Below, piece by piece: positions 1 to 7,633 of a stretch of DNA of 30,503 bases. Source of the DNA: a virus. The notes beneath the pieces are model-generated. The model saw only the letters and a program-made list of their open reading frames with translations, had not been told where the DNA came from and made no database searches. The stretch lies in IMG/VR virus record IMGVR_UViG_3300032296_001776, positions 1-30,503 of that record; one strand, 5' to 3'. The position numbers and the translations under genes are program-made. Within the stretch, counting starts at the first letter, position 1. Each line of letters opens with the position of its first letter.

Positions 1-1074
1 CCATTCAACAGCATGGGTCGTGCGCTCAAGCACTTCAAGACAAACTATGGCAAGGCAGATGGTGGCACGATCTACCTCATGGAAGGTTTGAATCTTATAT
101 CTGTCGGTGCGTACAGTAACCACGGATGTCAGACATTTGAAAGATATTTGACTTTCCGTCCTGCACCTGGCCTGACAAGAGATCAAGTCAAACTAAACGG
201 CAACCCTGCGGGTGGATTGAGAGTCAACTTCATCAAGGTGGAGGATGTGACTTTCTATACCGATCCTGCAAGACCAAACACCTATTTTAGAAACGGAAAT
301 AGTTCATCTTGCTACTTTTGGGCGAACCGATGCCATGCGATCTACGAGGCGTACAACCCTGACGGAACATGGGCAGAACCAGCGTATGGCGGTGGATTTG
401 CACTTGGAAACGGAACGATTGGTTCTTTCACCGCTGTTCATGTAACTAATTGCTCGTCTTTCAACACCCGTGGAAATGTGCGATCAAATCAAATGGTCAT
501 CAACTATCATTGTGTTAGGCCTGGTGACACTCCATTCAGCGGAGCATTCCTCACGATCAATGCAGAGGCATATGAACCAGTAAGAATAGGTAGCGATCAC
601 CTTGACGGGTGGCATTGGTTTGGTACGGAAGGTTCTCCCATCCGCAGGGAGAACCACATCATGTACAACATATTCATGCGTAACTTTTGGGGACAGGGCA
701 TGATGTATGAGTATTTTTCCCCGGGAACCGAGAGTTTCGATGATGTAGCACTTGTCAACATCGACATAGAGCAGAATGTAGTAACATCAGCGGGTGGGTG
801 GTGGGAGATGGACACGAACCATCTGCTCATCAAGAATGTAACTCAATCAGATCAGACCTTGCGTTTCAAGCGTCCCGATCAGTTCACCTCCAATCCAAGA
901 CTTCAACTCAGGAATGTCCTGATAGAGAACTATTGCGGTAGTCTTTCAGATTTTGGTGATACACAACCTGTCGCTGGATCACCCAAATATCTCATAGAAC
1001 CAAATGTCAGAATAGTAAACTGGACAAGTCCTTGTATGGGTCAATGTCCAAACATAACTTGGCCATGCAACTAA
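1..1074 (+). CDS. Parallel beta-helix protein, 5' end cut by window edge
   Basis: The frame is open from base 1; an in-frame ATG lies at 13, but the reading continues upstream (PFNS before that Met), so the gene is probably truncated at the left edge. The visible 350 or so residues resemble the central part of the next gene: both have a phrase of the type GGTIYLMEG / DGITIYLSEG followed by repeated short strands with Asn and hydrophobic ladders, typical of right-handed parallel beta-helix (pectate-lyase-like) folds. In the neighbour about 200 residues with a signal peptide precede this point, so a similar missing N-terminus is likely here. No dockerin loop is present; it ends in a Cys-rich tail (CMGQCPNITWPCN). 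Such folds bind or cut polysaccharides or form adhesins, but no catalytic residues can be assigned. Adjacent paralogues suggest a duplication. Confidence 0.75.
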   Translation, partial: PFNSMGRALKHFKTNYGKADGGTIYLMEGLNLISVGAYSNHGCQTFERYLTFRPAPGLTRDQVKLNGNPAGGLRVNFIKVEDVTFYTDPARPNTYFRNGNSSSCYFWANRCHAIYEAYNPDGTWAEPAYGGGFALGNGTIGSFTAVHVTNCSSFNTRGNVRSNQMVINYHCVRPGDTPFSGAFLTINAEAYEPVRIGSDHLDGWHWFGTEGSPIRRENHIMYNIFMRNFWGQGMMYEYFSPGTESFDDVALVNIDIEQNVVTSAGGWWEMDTNHLLIKNVTQSDQTLRFKRPDQFTSNPRLQLRNVLIENYCGSLSDFGDTQPVAGSPKYLIEPNVRIVNWTSPCMGQCPNITWPCN

Positions 1075-1111
1075 CAACTTTTGTCATGTAACCATTAAAA
1101 GGAGAAAACAC

Positions 1112-2992
1112 ATGAAATGGTTAGTAACAGTATTCGCAGCACTTTTAATTACATCTTCAATTCACGCACAAAACATAATATCAGGCAACAATCCAAATTT
1201 TGTTCCCGAGCAACCCGCCGCCGTAGGTGACTCTGCGGCATATGGTTATCAAAATCGAGTGGTTGCTCGTTGGGTCAGTCCACAGTTTGAGACTATAAAT
1301 CAACCAACACGAATGGGAGTGCTTGCATATCACTTCACCGATATTGCAAGAGTTGACTTTTATTTGAATGGAGGGCCAGCACACAGCGTTTTCTCAAAGA
1401 CTCTACATCAAAATATCAATGGATATTGGGTAGATGTTGGAGAACTTCCTGATGCAGAAAAGAACACGCTGACTGCCATCGTCTATCCAAATAGCGGAAC
1501 TCCTTTTGTTTTGGGAAGAGGAACGATCAAATCTCGTCCACAGTATGAACCATTTCTCGATACTTTGAGAAACGCAACATGGAAGTTTACTGCAATGGGT
1601 GTCGAACCTCTACAGTTTGCATCAGACTTTAACAATACCCTGTCAAAACCTGTTGTTTATGTTGCAACTTGGGGTAATGACGCAAATCCCGGCACAGAAG
1701 CATTACCAAAGAAAACTCTTTATAATGCTATGGTGTCCAAATCAATTAATGGAAATCTTGATGGTATCACCATCTATCTCTCCGAAGGAGATCATGCTTG
1801 GGCCGCTCAATACTGGGCAGGATATCATGGAAACAAATATCGCTATGTTACTGTAAAGAATAATCCAAACAATCAAGTTTCTGCTCGCATTGGGTATATT
1901 GGCAATAGTGCAGGTTTCAGAACCAACAAAGTTAAGATTGAAGGTTTAATAATTCAACACGCAAATGGCCCAAATGTTGGTGCTATAATGACCACCACTT
2001 CATCTCCAATGCAATATTGGGAAGAGGGTCAGGCACTCCGTCTTGTGAACTGCACCATTGACAATTGGACTGCAACCAACAATCAAGTTACAGGCATGGC
2101 GGGTGGGGGATGGGATCATGTCGAGGCGTTCGATTGCATCATTTCAAATCTGTGGAGTGGATTTGCTACTGTGATGATTCGTTGCGATATAGAGAATATA
2201 GAAAGCGATCTTACTGGCAAAGGCGCACTCATTGTTACATCAACATTCAAGAACTACGGCAATGTTGGATGCAACAGCGGACTACAGAACTGCACAGAGG
2301 CACATCCCGATCTGATGCAATGGTTTTCTGGTTTTGAACCAAACTGCGACTACGGAATAACCAACAGCATCCTGTATAAGTACAGACCAAAGGATCGCTT
2401 TGATCCCATTTGGTCACAAGGTATCTTTGGTCAGGGTGCGGTGGATGTTGTAATTGATGATGTTGTGTTTCAAGGCGGTCGTATCGGATCATACGAACCA
2501 AGCACAAGTTGGATGCGTGGTTTGCATATCACCGAGTCCTACAATGTTATGATTCGTAACACCAATATTGGTAGCAACTGGACATCAGGTATTGGTAAGA
2601 TGCCCAATTACGGGCCACACACCGCTTTGATTCAGAACCTTAAGCAAATCAAGTGGAACTACACTACGCAAGACCCAGTATGGTATGGAACAACAATTGA
2701 TGGTAGATGGTTGATGTCTGCACATCAAGTAGAATATGTTTCAGCAGGAAAACCAGACATATATGATGCTGCTGCTAATGATTATGCGACAGAAAACGAA
2801 CCAAGACTTGGACCTGTCGGAGTACGATATGACTTTGATTGGACTGATCCTGACATTACCTATGATGCAAAGCATCTAGGAGTTGTTCTCGCAAATTGGG
2901 GACTATTGGGAGTTGGAGCAGAGGGAGATTTGAACAAAGATGGTTATGTTAACGCTGAAGATATTTCTTATGTTTTCAGTAAATGGAAGTAA
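1112..2992 (+). CDS. Secreted beta-helix protein with C-terminal dockerin loop
   Basis: Protein of 626 residues with an AAAGGAG ribosome site before the ATG. Residues 1-19 form a signal peptide (positive start, hydrophobic core, IHA before Q). Residues about 45-150 look like an Ig-like beta domain. From about 180 the phrase YVATWGNDANPGTEALPKKT is the classic opening of secreted parallel beta-helix proteins (G-N-D-x-N-P-G-T, then P-x-x-T). The helix runs to about residue 560. The C-terminus holds GDLNKDGYVNAEDISYVFSKW, which has Asp/Asn at calcium positions 1, 3, 5, 9 and 12 of a type I dockerin/EF-hand loop. It is preceded by LGVVLANWG, which looks like the tail of a degenerate first dockerin repeat. 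Such endings are abundant in Planctomycetes. The role may be host-surface modification or adhesion; this is inference. Confidence 0.8.
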   Translation: MKWLVTVFAALLITSSIHAQNIISGNNPNFVPEQPAAVGDSAAYGYQNRVVARWVSPQFETINQPTRMGVLAYHFTDIARVDFYLNGGPAHSVFSKTLHQNINGYWVDVGELPDAEKNTLTAIVYPNSGTPFVLGRGTIKSRPQYEPFLDTLRNATWKFTAMGVEPLQFASDFNNTLSKPVVYVATWGNDANPGTEALPKKTLYNAMVSKSINGNLDGITIYLSEGDHAWAAQYWAGYHGNKYRYVTVKNNPNNQVSARIGYIGNSAGFRTNKVKIEGLIIQHANGPNVGAIMTTTSSPMQYWEEGQALRLVNCTIDNWTATNNQVTGMAGGGWDHVEAFDCIISNLWSGFATVMIRCDIENIESDLTGKGALIVTSTFKNYGNVGCNSGLQNCTEAHPDLMQWFSGFEPNCDYGITNSILYKYRPKDRFDPIWSQGIFGQGAVDVVIDDVVFQGGRIGSYEPSTSWMRGLHITESYNVMIRNTNIGSNWTSGIGKMPNYGPHTALIQNLKQIKWNYTTQDPVWYGTTIDGRWLMSAHQVEYVSAGKPDIYDAAANDYATENEPRLGPVGVRYDFDWTDPDITYDAKHLGVVLANWGLLGVGAEGDLNKDGYVNAEDISYVFSKWK

Positions 2993-3031
2993 TAAGCAAA
3001 AAAGCATATAAGTGATTCTTCCACTCTGTTC

Positions 3032-3059
3032 TTGACAAGTAAATTAGTCGCTGTATACT
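3032..3059 (+). promoter_or_regulatory. Sigma70-type promoter for the PEP-CTERM gene
   Basis: TTGACA at 3032-3037, a 16-base spacer, and TATACT at 3054-3059. The predicted transcript would start near 3066, about 68 bases before the preferred start codon at 3134. The same TTGACA-N16-TATACT arrangement precedes the gp32-like gene at 19084-19111. The coding frame upstream of 3134 therefore overlaps the promoter and is not expected to be translated. Confidence 0.8.
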
Positions 3060-3133
3060 CTGAGTGTCAGCGAAGAAGAGGGGATAAGGTTCTCCTCATG
3101 TGTGGAATGCAAAGCAAAAAGGAAAGAAGAAGA

Positions 3134-3835
3134 ATGGTAAATAACTTTGTCGTCAAGTTGTGTGGTGTAGGAATTTGGGGCCTTGGGATGTTTGGGATTT
3201 CAAATTATGCTAACGCGGGTTTCGTGGTCTTCGAAAATGCTCCAGTTTTCGAAGGTGTTGGGTTCTATTCAGATGGTTTCGACAGCAAGGGTAACTATAA
3301 CTACCCACAGAGTGGAGCGCAAGCATTTTCTTTGGAGGATTTCACTACCGTAGGTGGACTTACATGGTGGGGTTCAATGAATGGTTTCTTTGGTCAAGGA
3401 TTGACCAATGTTGATTGTTTCCAAATCGTTGTTTGGGATTCAGCATTTGAAAATCAAATTTATTCGAAGCGCGTCGATATTTCGGATATCACAATTTCTT
3501 CTACGGGAATGGATAGTTTTTACGGACAACCTGTGTATCAGTTCGGGGTTGATGCTCTTGATGTTGCTGACTTTAATCTAACATCAGGTTCATATTTTAT
3601 GAACATCGGTGCAATTCTCAACATTTCTACTGGAGATCAGTTTGTTTGGTCACAAGGAGAGAATGTTGAAGGTTTTTGGTATACGGATTCCAATAATTGG
3701 GGTTCTTGGCAACCGCTTCCAACACAGATTGAAAACACGGCAGGTGGGGCATTTCAGATGTACGCTCTAGTTCCAAGTCCAAGTGCAATTGCCCTCCTTG
3801 GTATGGCAGGTTTGGTCGCTCGTCGTAGACGATAA
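3134..3835 (+). CDS. PEP-CTERM-like secreted protein
   Basis: The preferred start is ATG 3134, with GGA/GAAG purines upstream; in-frame ATGs at 3098 and 3107 are possible alternatives. Residues 1-28 form a signal peptide (core GVGIWGLGMFGIS, cleavage after NYANA). The body of about 180 residues is beta-rich with many aromatic residues and few charges, including a GGLTWWGSMNG phrase like those of PEP-CTERM beta-sandwich proteins. The last 20 or so residues carry a short P-S-P-S motif, a hydrophobic helix (AIALLGMAGLVA) and RRRR. This is the tripartite sorting signal read by exosortase systems, in the form seen in Phycisphaerae-type planctomycetes. The protein would be exported and processed by host machinery. 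The gene has its own strong promoter and tandem hairpins behind it, so it behaves like an independently expressed cargo (moron) gene. Confidence 0.8.
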   Translation: MVNNFVVKLCGVGIWGLGMFGISNYANAGFVVFENAPVFEGVGFYSDGFDSKGNYNYPQSGAQAFSLEDFTTVGGLTWWGSMNGFFGQGLTNVDCFQIVVWDSAFENQIYSKRVDISDITISSTGMDSFYGQPVYQFGVDALDVADFNLTSGSYFMNIGAILNISTGDQFVWSQGENVEGFWYTDSNNWGSWQPLPTQIENTAGGAFQMYALVPSPSAIALLGMAGLVARRRR

Positions 3836-3853
3836 AAAATATGAGAATTCAAA

Positions 3854-3910
3854 GCGGTGGATTTGACACACCGCATATGCCCACCCTCCTGACTTCACAC
3901 AGGAGGGTGG
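3854..3910 (+). terminator. Tandem hairpins ending the PEP-CTERM unit
   Basis: The first hairpin pairs GCGGTG (3854-3859) with CACCGC (3869-3874) around a 9-base loop. The second pairs CCACCCTCCTG (3881-3891) with CAGGAGGGTGG (3900-3910), an 11-bp perfect stem with an 8-base loop. Only a weak T-rich run (CTTTATAC) follows, so termination may be partial. Confidence 0.6.
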
Positions 3911-3914
3911 TGCT

Positions 3915-3924
3915 TTATACATAC
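3915..3924 (+). promoter_or_regulatory. TTATACATAC element, possible phage promoter core
   Basis: TTATACATAC lies 15 bases before the start of the zinc-ribbon gene. The identical 10-mer lies on the minus strand before the gene starting at 9504, and TAATACATAC lies before the baseplate operon at 24959-24968. A phage-specific late promoter is possible but untested. Confidence 0.3.
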
Positions 3925-3939
3925 ATTTGAGGTAATATC

Positions 3940-4233
3940 ATGCCAACATATTCTTTTTCATGCTCGTCGTGCAATGAATCATTTGATACCTACAGCACAA
4001 TAGCGAATCGTGATAATCCAATAAATGAACCTTGTCCTCTTTGTGGAAAGGAAAAGTGCGTGTCTAGATTATACGACACCCCACCCAACATGACGATGGA
4101 CTACAATCACAGAATCGACAGACCACACAATGTCGGTGGATTCCGTGAAGCAATTGAGAGAGTATGCGAAGCACCCGGTGTAAAAGGAACAGCAGCAGAA
4201 AAGACGCTAAGACAGAAACATACAACGAGATAA
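3940..4233 (+). CDS. FmdB-type zinc-ribbon protein
   Basis: Protein of 97 residues. It opens MPTYSFSCSSC, and a second knuckle (CPLCG) lies at residues 32-36, giving the CxxC...CxxC zinc ribbon of the FmdB regulatory-protein family, which is often carried by T4-like marine phages. The N-terminal Y-x-F-x-C is typical of the family. The remainder is polar and basic. A GAGG ribosome site lies 7 bases before the ATG, in the setting GAGGTAATATCATG. It leads the first plus-strand phage run after the PEP-CTERM unit. The molecular role is unknown; nucleic-acid or protein binding through zinc is inferred. Confidence 0.75.
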   Translation: MPTYSFSCSSCNESFDTYSTIANRDNPINEPCPLCGKEKCVSRLYDTPPNMTMDYNHRIDRPHNVGGFREAIERVCEAPGVKGTAAEKTLRQKHTTR

Positions 4234-4236
4234 TAA

Positions 4237-4920
4237 TTGAAGTCCTTCAAGCAGTACATCATCGAACTATTTCAAAAAGTTTCACCCTATAAACTTTGGT
4301 CATCGGGGAATGGTAACTGGTCGTGGACTTTCCAACTGTTGTCTGTAAAGAACACCAAGAGTTTCTTTGCCACCAGTAGTGCCGAAACAGATAGTTTCAT
4401 CGACAAACATGGCATGGAAGCGGTGAAGGGTTATCAATACGAGGTTGAGTATAGGAACATTCTTGGTTTTGGTGGCAAAGAGTATTCAGAATTCATCTTC
4501 GACTTCACCACCGAACATGACATTGATTCTAAGGGAATCTATGAACTTTCCTTTGGAATGAGATGGATGAACATAATTACCGCAGAGGAAGCAAGAAAAC
4601 AAGGATGGAGCAGAGTAAAAACCAAATATGTTTTCGAATGGGATGAGGGAACCGATGATGATATTAATTTGTTTGATGCTAGTACGGTTTCCACCATATT
4701 TGCAACAATAATGGAAATTTCGCGTACCTTCTTCAGAGACAATAAACCAAAAGCAATTGTGTTTGGAACGAAGGTAAATGTAAATCCTGCAAGAGCAAGA
4801 ATTTATTCTTCTCTTGCTAAAAGAATGGCAAAGGAACTAGGTGGGCAGTACTATGAACCCAGTTCCATCAGAAAAGACTTGGCAAACCCAATGGTTGTCA
4901 TGTTCCCACAAAACTTCTAA
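4237..4920 (+). CDS. Unknown phage protein with capsid-targeting-like leader
   Basis: Protein of 227 residues starting at a TTG codon 3 bases after the previous stop; no ATG near the N-terminus fits. The first residues, MKSFKQYIIELF, closely resemble the capsid-targeting leader of T4 internal proteins (MKTYQEFIAEA), including an I-x-E site like that cut by prohead protease gp21. The rest has no family I recognise. It is mixed alpha/beta, with a Lys/Arg-rich C-terminal third (NPARARIYSSLAKRMAKELG). A capsid-internal or co-packaged protein is inferred from the leader and from similar leaders in nearby genes. Confidence 0.6.
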   Translation: MKSFKQYIIELFQKVSPYKLWSSGNGNWSWTFQLLSVKNTKSFFATSSAETDSFIDKHGMEAVKGYQYEVEYRNILGFGGKEYSEFIFDFTTEHDIDSKGIYELSFGMRWMNIITAEEARKQGWSRVKTKYVFEWDEGTDDDINLFDASTVSTIFATIMEISRTFFRDNKPKAIVFGTKVNVNPARARIYSSLAKRMAKELGGQYYEPSSIRKDLANPMVVMFPQNF

Positions 4921-4929
4921 GGAGAAACT

Positions 4930-5154
4930 ATGGAAACAGTAAGCGTACCACAAGGGATCAAGTCAACAGAGTTTTGGACAACTTTTGCGGTTTTCCTCCC
5001 TGCTCTTGTTGAGAATTTAGGTTGGAAGGACAATGCCCCTTTGAGTGAATCGGGTCAGATAGCAATGTGGTGTGTAATGGGAATTGTCGGATGCGTGTAC
5101 ATAGTCTGTAGATCATGGGTAAAGGTAAATACATTAAAGAACGAGGCAAAATGA
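4930..5154 (+). CDS. Small membrane protein, holin candidate
   Basis: Protein of 74 residues with an AAGGAG ribosome site. A weakly hydrophobic segment at about residues 17-28 (FWTTFAVFLPALV) and a clear transmembrane helix at about 45-62 (IAMWCVMGIVGCVYIVCRSW) are followed by a short basic tail. Size and layout fit a small class II-like holin. It ends inside an ATGATGA overlap with the next gene. No lysis enzyme lies next to it, so holin is only one possibility; it could be another small inner-membrane phage protein. Confidence 0.5.
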   Translation: METVSVPQGIKSTEFWTTFAVFLPALVENLGWKDNAPLSESGQIAMWCVMGIVGCVYIVCRSWVKVNTLKNEAK

Positions 5155-6080
5155 TGAGCAAGATTATTCCTTATAGTACATTTCTAAAGACATTTCATAT
5201 CAATGAGACAATTGATCCACATGAGTTTCCTGATCCACTTCCCTCAAAGTTGATGAAATATTTTGCCACAAAAGGTAAGATGGATGGTGATGTCAATGAT
5301 GACAAGATTCGCACCAAGAATGCATCTTGGTCAGCATCTAAACTTCTCCCCTCACAGGATGCCATCTACCTTGGCAAGACCCTTGGCATGGCAATCGGTG
5401 GTGTCAAAGGTGGTGAACTCGGTTCCATCGTGTCGAACGATATGCGTATCCTCGACGGACACCACAGATGGGCAGCGACCATGTTTAATGATCCAAGAGC
5501 AAAGGTCGGTGGTATTGAGGTCGATATGAATATTCGCGAACTTATCCCCGTTCTTCGTGCTATGGGTGATGCCTACGGAAACGCTCGTAGAGGAAATCCC
5601 GGCGGAGGTGATATCAACATCTTCGAAGCATCTGTCAATGATGCAATCCTTGCAATCAAGGAAGGCAAGTATATGAATCCCAAGTTCTACGATCAGGCGA
5701 AAGCACTCGCATGGTTAGAGGAAATCGGTGGTGAACAGGTTCTAAAGGCAAGACTACAGAAGATTCAGTCCATGACTCCACCCGCAGATGCACCACCCCG
5801 TGTCAAGATGCCCGTGATCGACGCAGACAAGAAGCAGCATCTATCGGTTGCCGCAGCAATGAAGAAGGGTGATATTGACATCAATCCTCCTTATGCAAAG
5901 ATCGGTGAGGCAAAAGAAGAGCAAGAGGCAGAAAGACCACTTATGAAATGGTTCCGTGAGTTTGAAATGGAACTCAAGAAAATCGGTGGAAACTACAGCA
6001 AGATCAACCCAACTGATATGCTTGAACTATATTACGATCACGAATCGCCAAAAGAGGCAGCAAAGAAGTTGAAGAAATGA
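5151..6080 (+). CDS. ParB/sulfiredoxin-fold phage protein
   Basis: Start chosen at ATG 5151, which overlaps the previous stop (ATGATGA) and has GAGG at 5143; the ATG at 5115 lies inside the upstream gene without a good site. The protein is about 309 residues. MRILDGHHRWAATMF at about residues 98-112 is the signature of the ParB/Srx superfamily nucleotide-binding loop (D-G-H-H-R-W). The remainder is alpha-helical, charged and Lys-rich at the C-terminus. The N-terminus contains FHINET, an I-x-E site like those of gp21-processed internal proteins. ParB-fold phage proteins may bind CTP, ATP or DNA; the actual reaction cannot be told from sequence. The next gene overlaps its stop (ATGA), so the two are probably co-translated. 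Confidence 0.65.
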   Translation: MMSKIIPYSTFLKTFHINETIDPHEFPDPLPSKLMKYFATKGKMDGDVNDDKIRTKNASWSASKLLPSQDAIYLGKTLGMAIGGVKGGELGSIVSNDMRILDGHHRWAATMFNDPRAKVGGIEVDMNIRELIPVLRAMGDAYGNARRGNPGGGDINIFEASVNDAILAIKEGKYMNPKFYDQAKALAWLEEIGGEQVLKARLQKIQSMTPPADAPPRVKMPVIDADKKQHLSVAAAMKKGDIDINPPYAKIGEAKEEQEAERPLMKWFREFEMELKKIGGNYSKINPTDMLELYYDHESPKEAAKKLKK

Positions 6081-7102
6081 ATTTTCGCGTAATACAGAAT
6101 CTAATTAATGAAAAAGTCTACGGCAAGTCGGGACTTGGTGCTTGGTTTAATCAGCAATCCGCAGGAGGAGAGGCGGGTTGGGATCGCTACAACGAGAAGG
6201 GTGAAAGAGTAGGAGAGTGTGGTGATGCCAAAGAGGGAGAACCATACGCTGCTTGTCTGTCTCGTCAAAAAGCAGAAAAACTAGGCAAGAAAAAGATAGG
6301 TGACTTTGTGCGTAGAAAACGAGAGGCACAGAAGAAGGCAGGAGATGCCACCAAGGGTGGAGAGTCCAAGAAAGGACAGAAACCCGTGTTTGTCAAAACA
6401 GGAGTGACTGATATGGAAGAAGAAAACAAACCAACCAATCCCTCTCTTTGGAAGAAGGCGATTGCAATGGCAAAGAAGACATTCGATGTGTATCCATCTG
6501 CATATGCAAATGCATGGGCATCGAAGTGGTATAAAAAACACGGAGGAAGTTGGAAGACGGTCAGCGAGGACTGTGGTTGTGACGAGGAGATCGAAGATGT
6601 GATGATCTTTGAGGGTGGAGAACCCAAGAATGTCAAGTTGAACGATCCATTTCGCACACCCGATGGCCCCAAGAAGTTCGGGGTTTATGTCCGAAATGAC
6701 AAGGGTAATGTGGTTCTCGTTCGTTTCGGTGATCCAAACCTTTCCATCAAGCGTGACCAACCCGAGCGTCTTAAGAACTTCCGTGCAAGACATGGTTGCG
6801 ACGAAGACCCAGGCCCGAAGTGGAAGGCGAAATATTGGTCTTGCAAGTTTTGGGAGAAGGACAGTCCTGTGAGCAAGTTGCTCTCCAAGGGGGAAGTGTC
6901 AGAAGAAGTAAAAGTCCAATCAGTAGAACAACTCGCTAAAAAGCATGGAGTTTCTGTCGGGAAGATTGAGAAGGAACTCAAGATGGGCATCAAGGTCGAG
7001 ATGGAACACACCGATGATCCTGATGAAGCAGAGAATATTGCATTGCAACACTTGGCAGAGGTTCCTGACTACTACACCAAGTTGCTCAAGTATGTCGAAT
7101 AA
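6077..7102 (+). CDS. Modular phage protein with DUF5661-like C-terminus
   Basis: Protein of 341 residues built from short modules. Residues 10-14 (INEKV) may be a processing site after a short leader. Residues 18-85 hold a GLGAWFNQQSAGG...C-x-D...AACLSRQKA...FVRRKREAQ module common in phage and marine-virus proteins. Residues 122-160 form a Lys/Trp-rich helical module (AYANAWASKWYKKHGG). Residues 186-260 carry the motif ARHGCDEDPGPKWKAKYW-S-C, a recurrent phage module of unknown role. Residues 282-341 (VEQLAKKHGVSV...EMEHTDDPDEAENIALQHLAE) fit the DUF5661 family. Segments are joined by acidic linkers, one of them CGCDEEIED, which recurs in the gene at 9904. A virion-internal or scaffold-associated role is inferred. 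Confidence 0.6.
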   Translation: MNFRVIQNLINEKVYGKSGLGAWFNQQSAGGEAGWDRYNEKGERVGECGDAKEGEPYAACLSRQKAEKLGKKKIGDFVRRKREAQKKAGDATKGGESKKGQKPVFVKTGVTDMEEENKPTNPSLWKKAIAMAKKTFDVYPSAYANAWASKWYKKHGGSWKTVSEDCGCDEEIEDVMIFEGGEPKNVKLNDPFRTPDGPKKFGVYVRNDKGNVVLVRFGDPNLSIKRDQPERLKNFRARHGCDEDPGPKWKAKYWSCKFWEKDSPVSKLLSKGEVSEEVKVQSVEQLAKKHGVSVGKIEKELKMGIKVEMEHTDDPDEAENIALQHLAEVPDYYTKLLKYVE

Positions 7103-7117
7103 CACACGGAGGAGTGC

Positions 7118-7633
7118 ATGGTAAGAGATAGAGAAGTTCTTCTCTTGAATGCGTGTGAGCAAGTTTTGAAAATAATACCTTGGACTAAAGCAGTCAAACT
7201 GCTTATGACAGGGAAGGCGACCCAACCAACAAATTACAATAAATTCTACGAAATAAGAACGACAGGTGGCGTGTTTAAATTACCCGCCGCCATCGTTCTT
7301 CTTCGTTTTTATGAAGTACCATGTGCGGTTGTAAACCCAACAAGGGCAAATATCTTCAGAAGAGACAATTATACCTGTCAGTACTGTGGTCTTCATAGTA
7401 AAAAAATGATGACAATTGACCATGTGCATCCTAGAAGCAAGGGTGGTGATTCCTCATGGACAAATCTGACCACCGCCTGTAGAGAATGTAACTCCAAGAA
7501 GGGTAATAAAACTCTGAGGGAATGCAATATGATTATAAGGGAAAGACCTAAAAAACCTACATATTATGCGTTTTACATCAAGGGGATTGACAAAAACGGG
7601 AAGTTACTTTGGGAGAAATGGATCAATGTTTGA
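7118..7633 (+). CDS. HNH endonuclease
   Basis: Protein of 171 residues with a strong ACGGAGG ribosome site. The core at about residues 85-130 is RRDNYTCQYC...IDHVHPRSKGGDSSWTNL...ACRECNSKKGN. This gives two CxxC zinc knuckles around the HNH centre: the IDH His, the Asn of WTNL, and the conserved N-x-K-K-G-N tail. The N-terminal region (VLLLNACEQVLKIIPWTKAVKLLM) matches the fixed upstream domain of the stand-alone McrA-type HNH family in bacteria and phages. It is expected to nick or cut DNA using a metal ion. It could be a free-standing homing nuclease or help packaging or exclude rivals; nothing here decides between these. It overlaps the next gene by 8 bases. Confidence 0.88.
   Translation: MVRDREVLLLNACEQVLKIIPWTKAVKLLMTGKATQPTNYNKFYEIRTTGGVFKLPAAIVLLRFYEVPCAVVNPTRANIFRRDNYTCQYCGLHSKKMMTIDHVHPRSKGGDSSWTNLTTACRECNSKKGNKTLRECNMIIRERPKKPTYYAFYIKGIDKNGKLLWEKWINV

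Noticed and set aside
6281-6793. Minus-strand open frame of 170 codons
   Set aside because: It is antisense to the modular gene at 6077, with no ribosome site or recognisable domain.
7118-7633. HNH gene as part of a group I intron or intein
   Set aside because: It has its own ribosome site and overlaps the next gene as an ordinary operon member; neighbouring genes appear uninterrupted.
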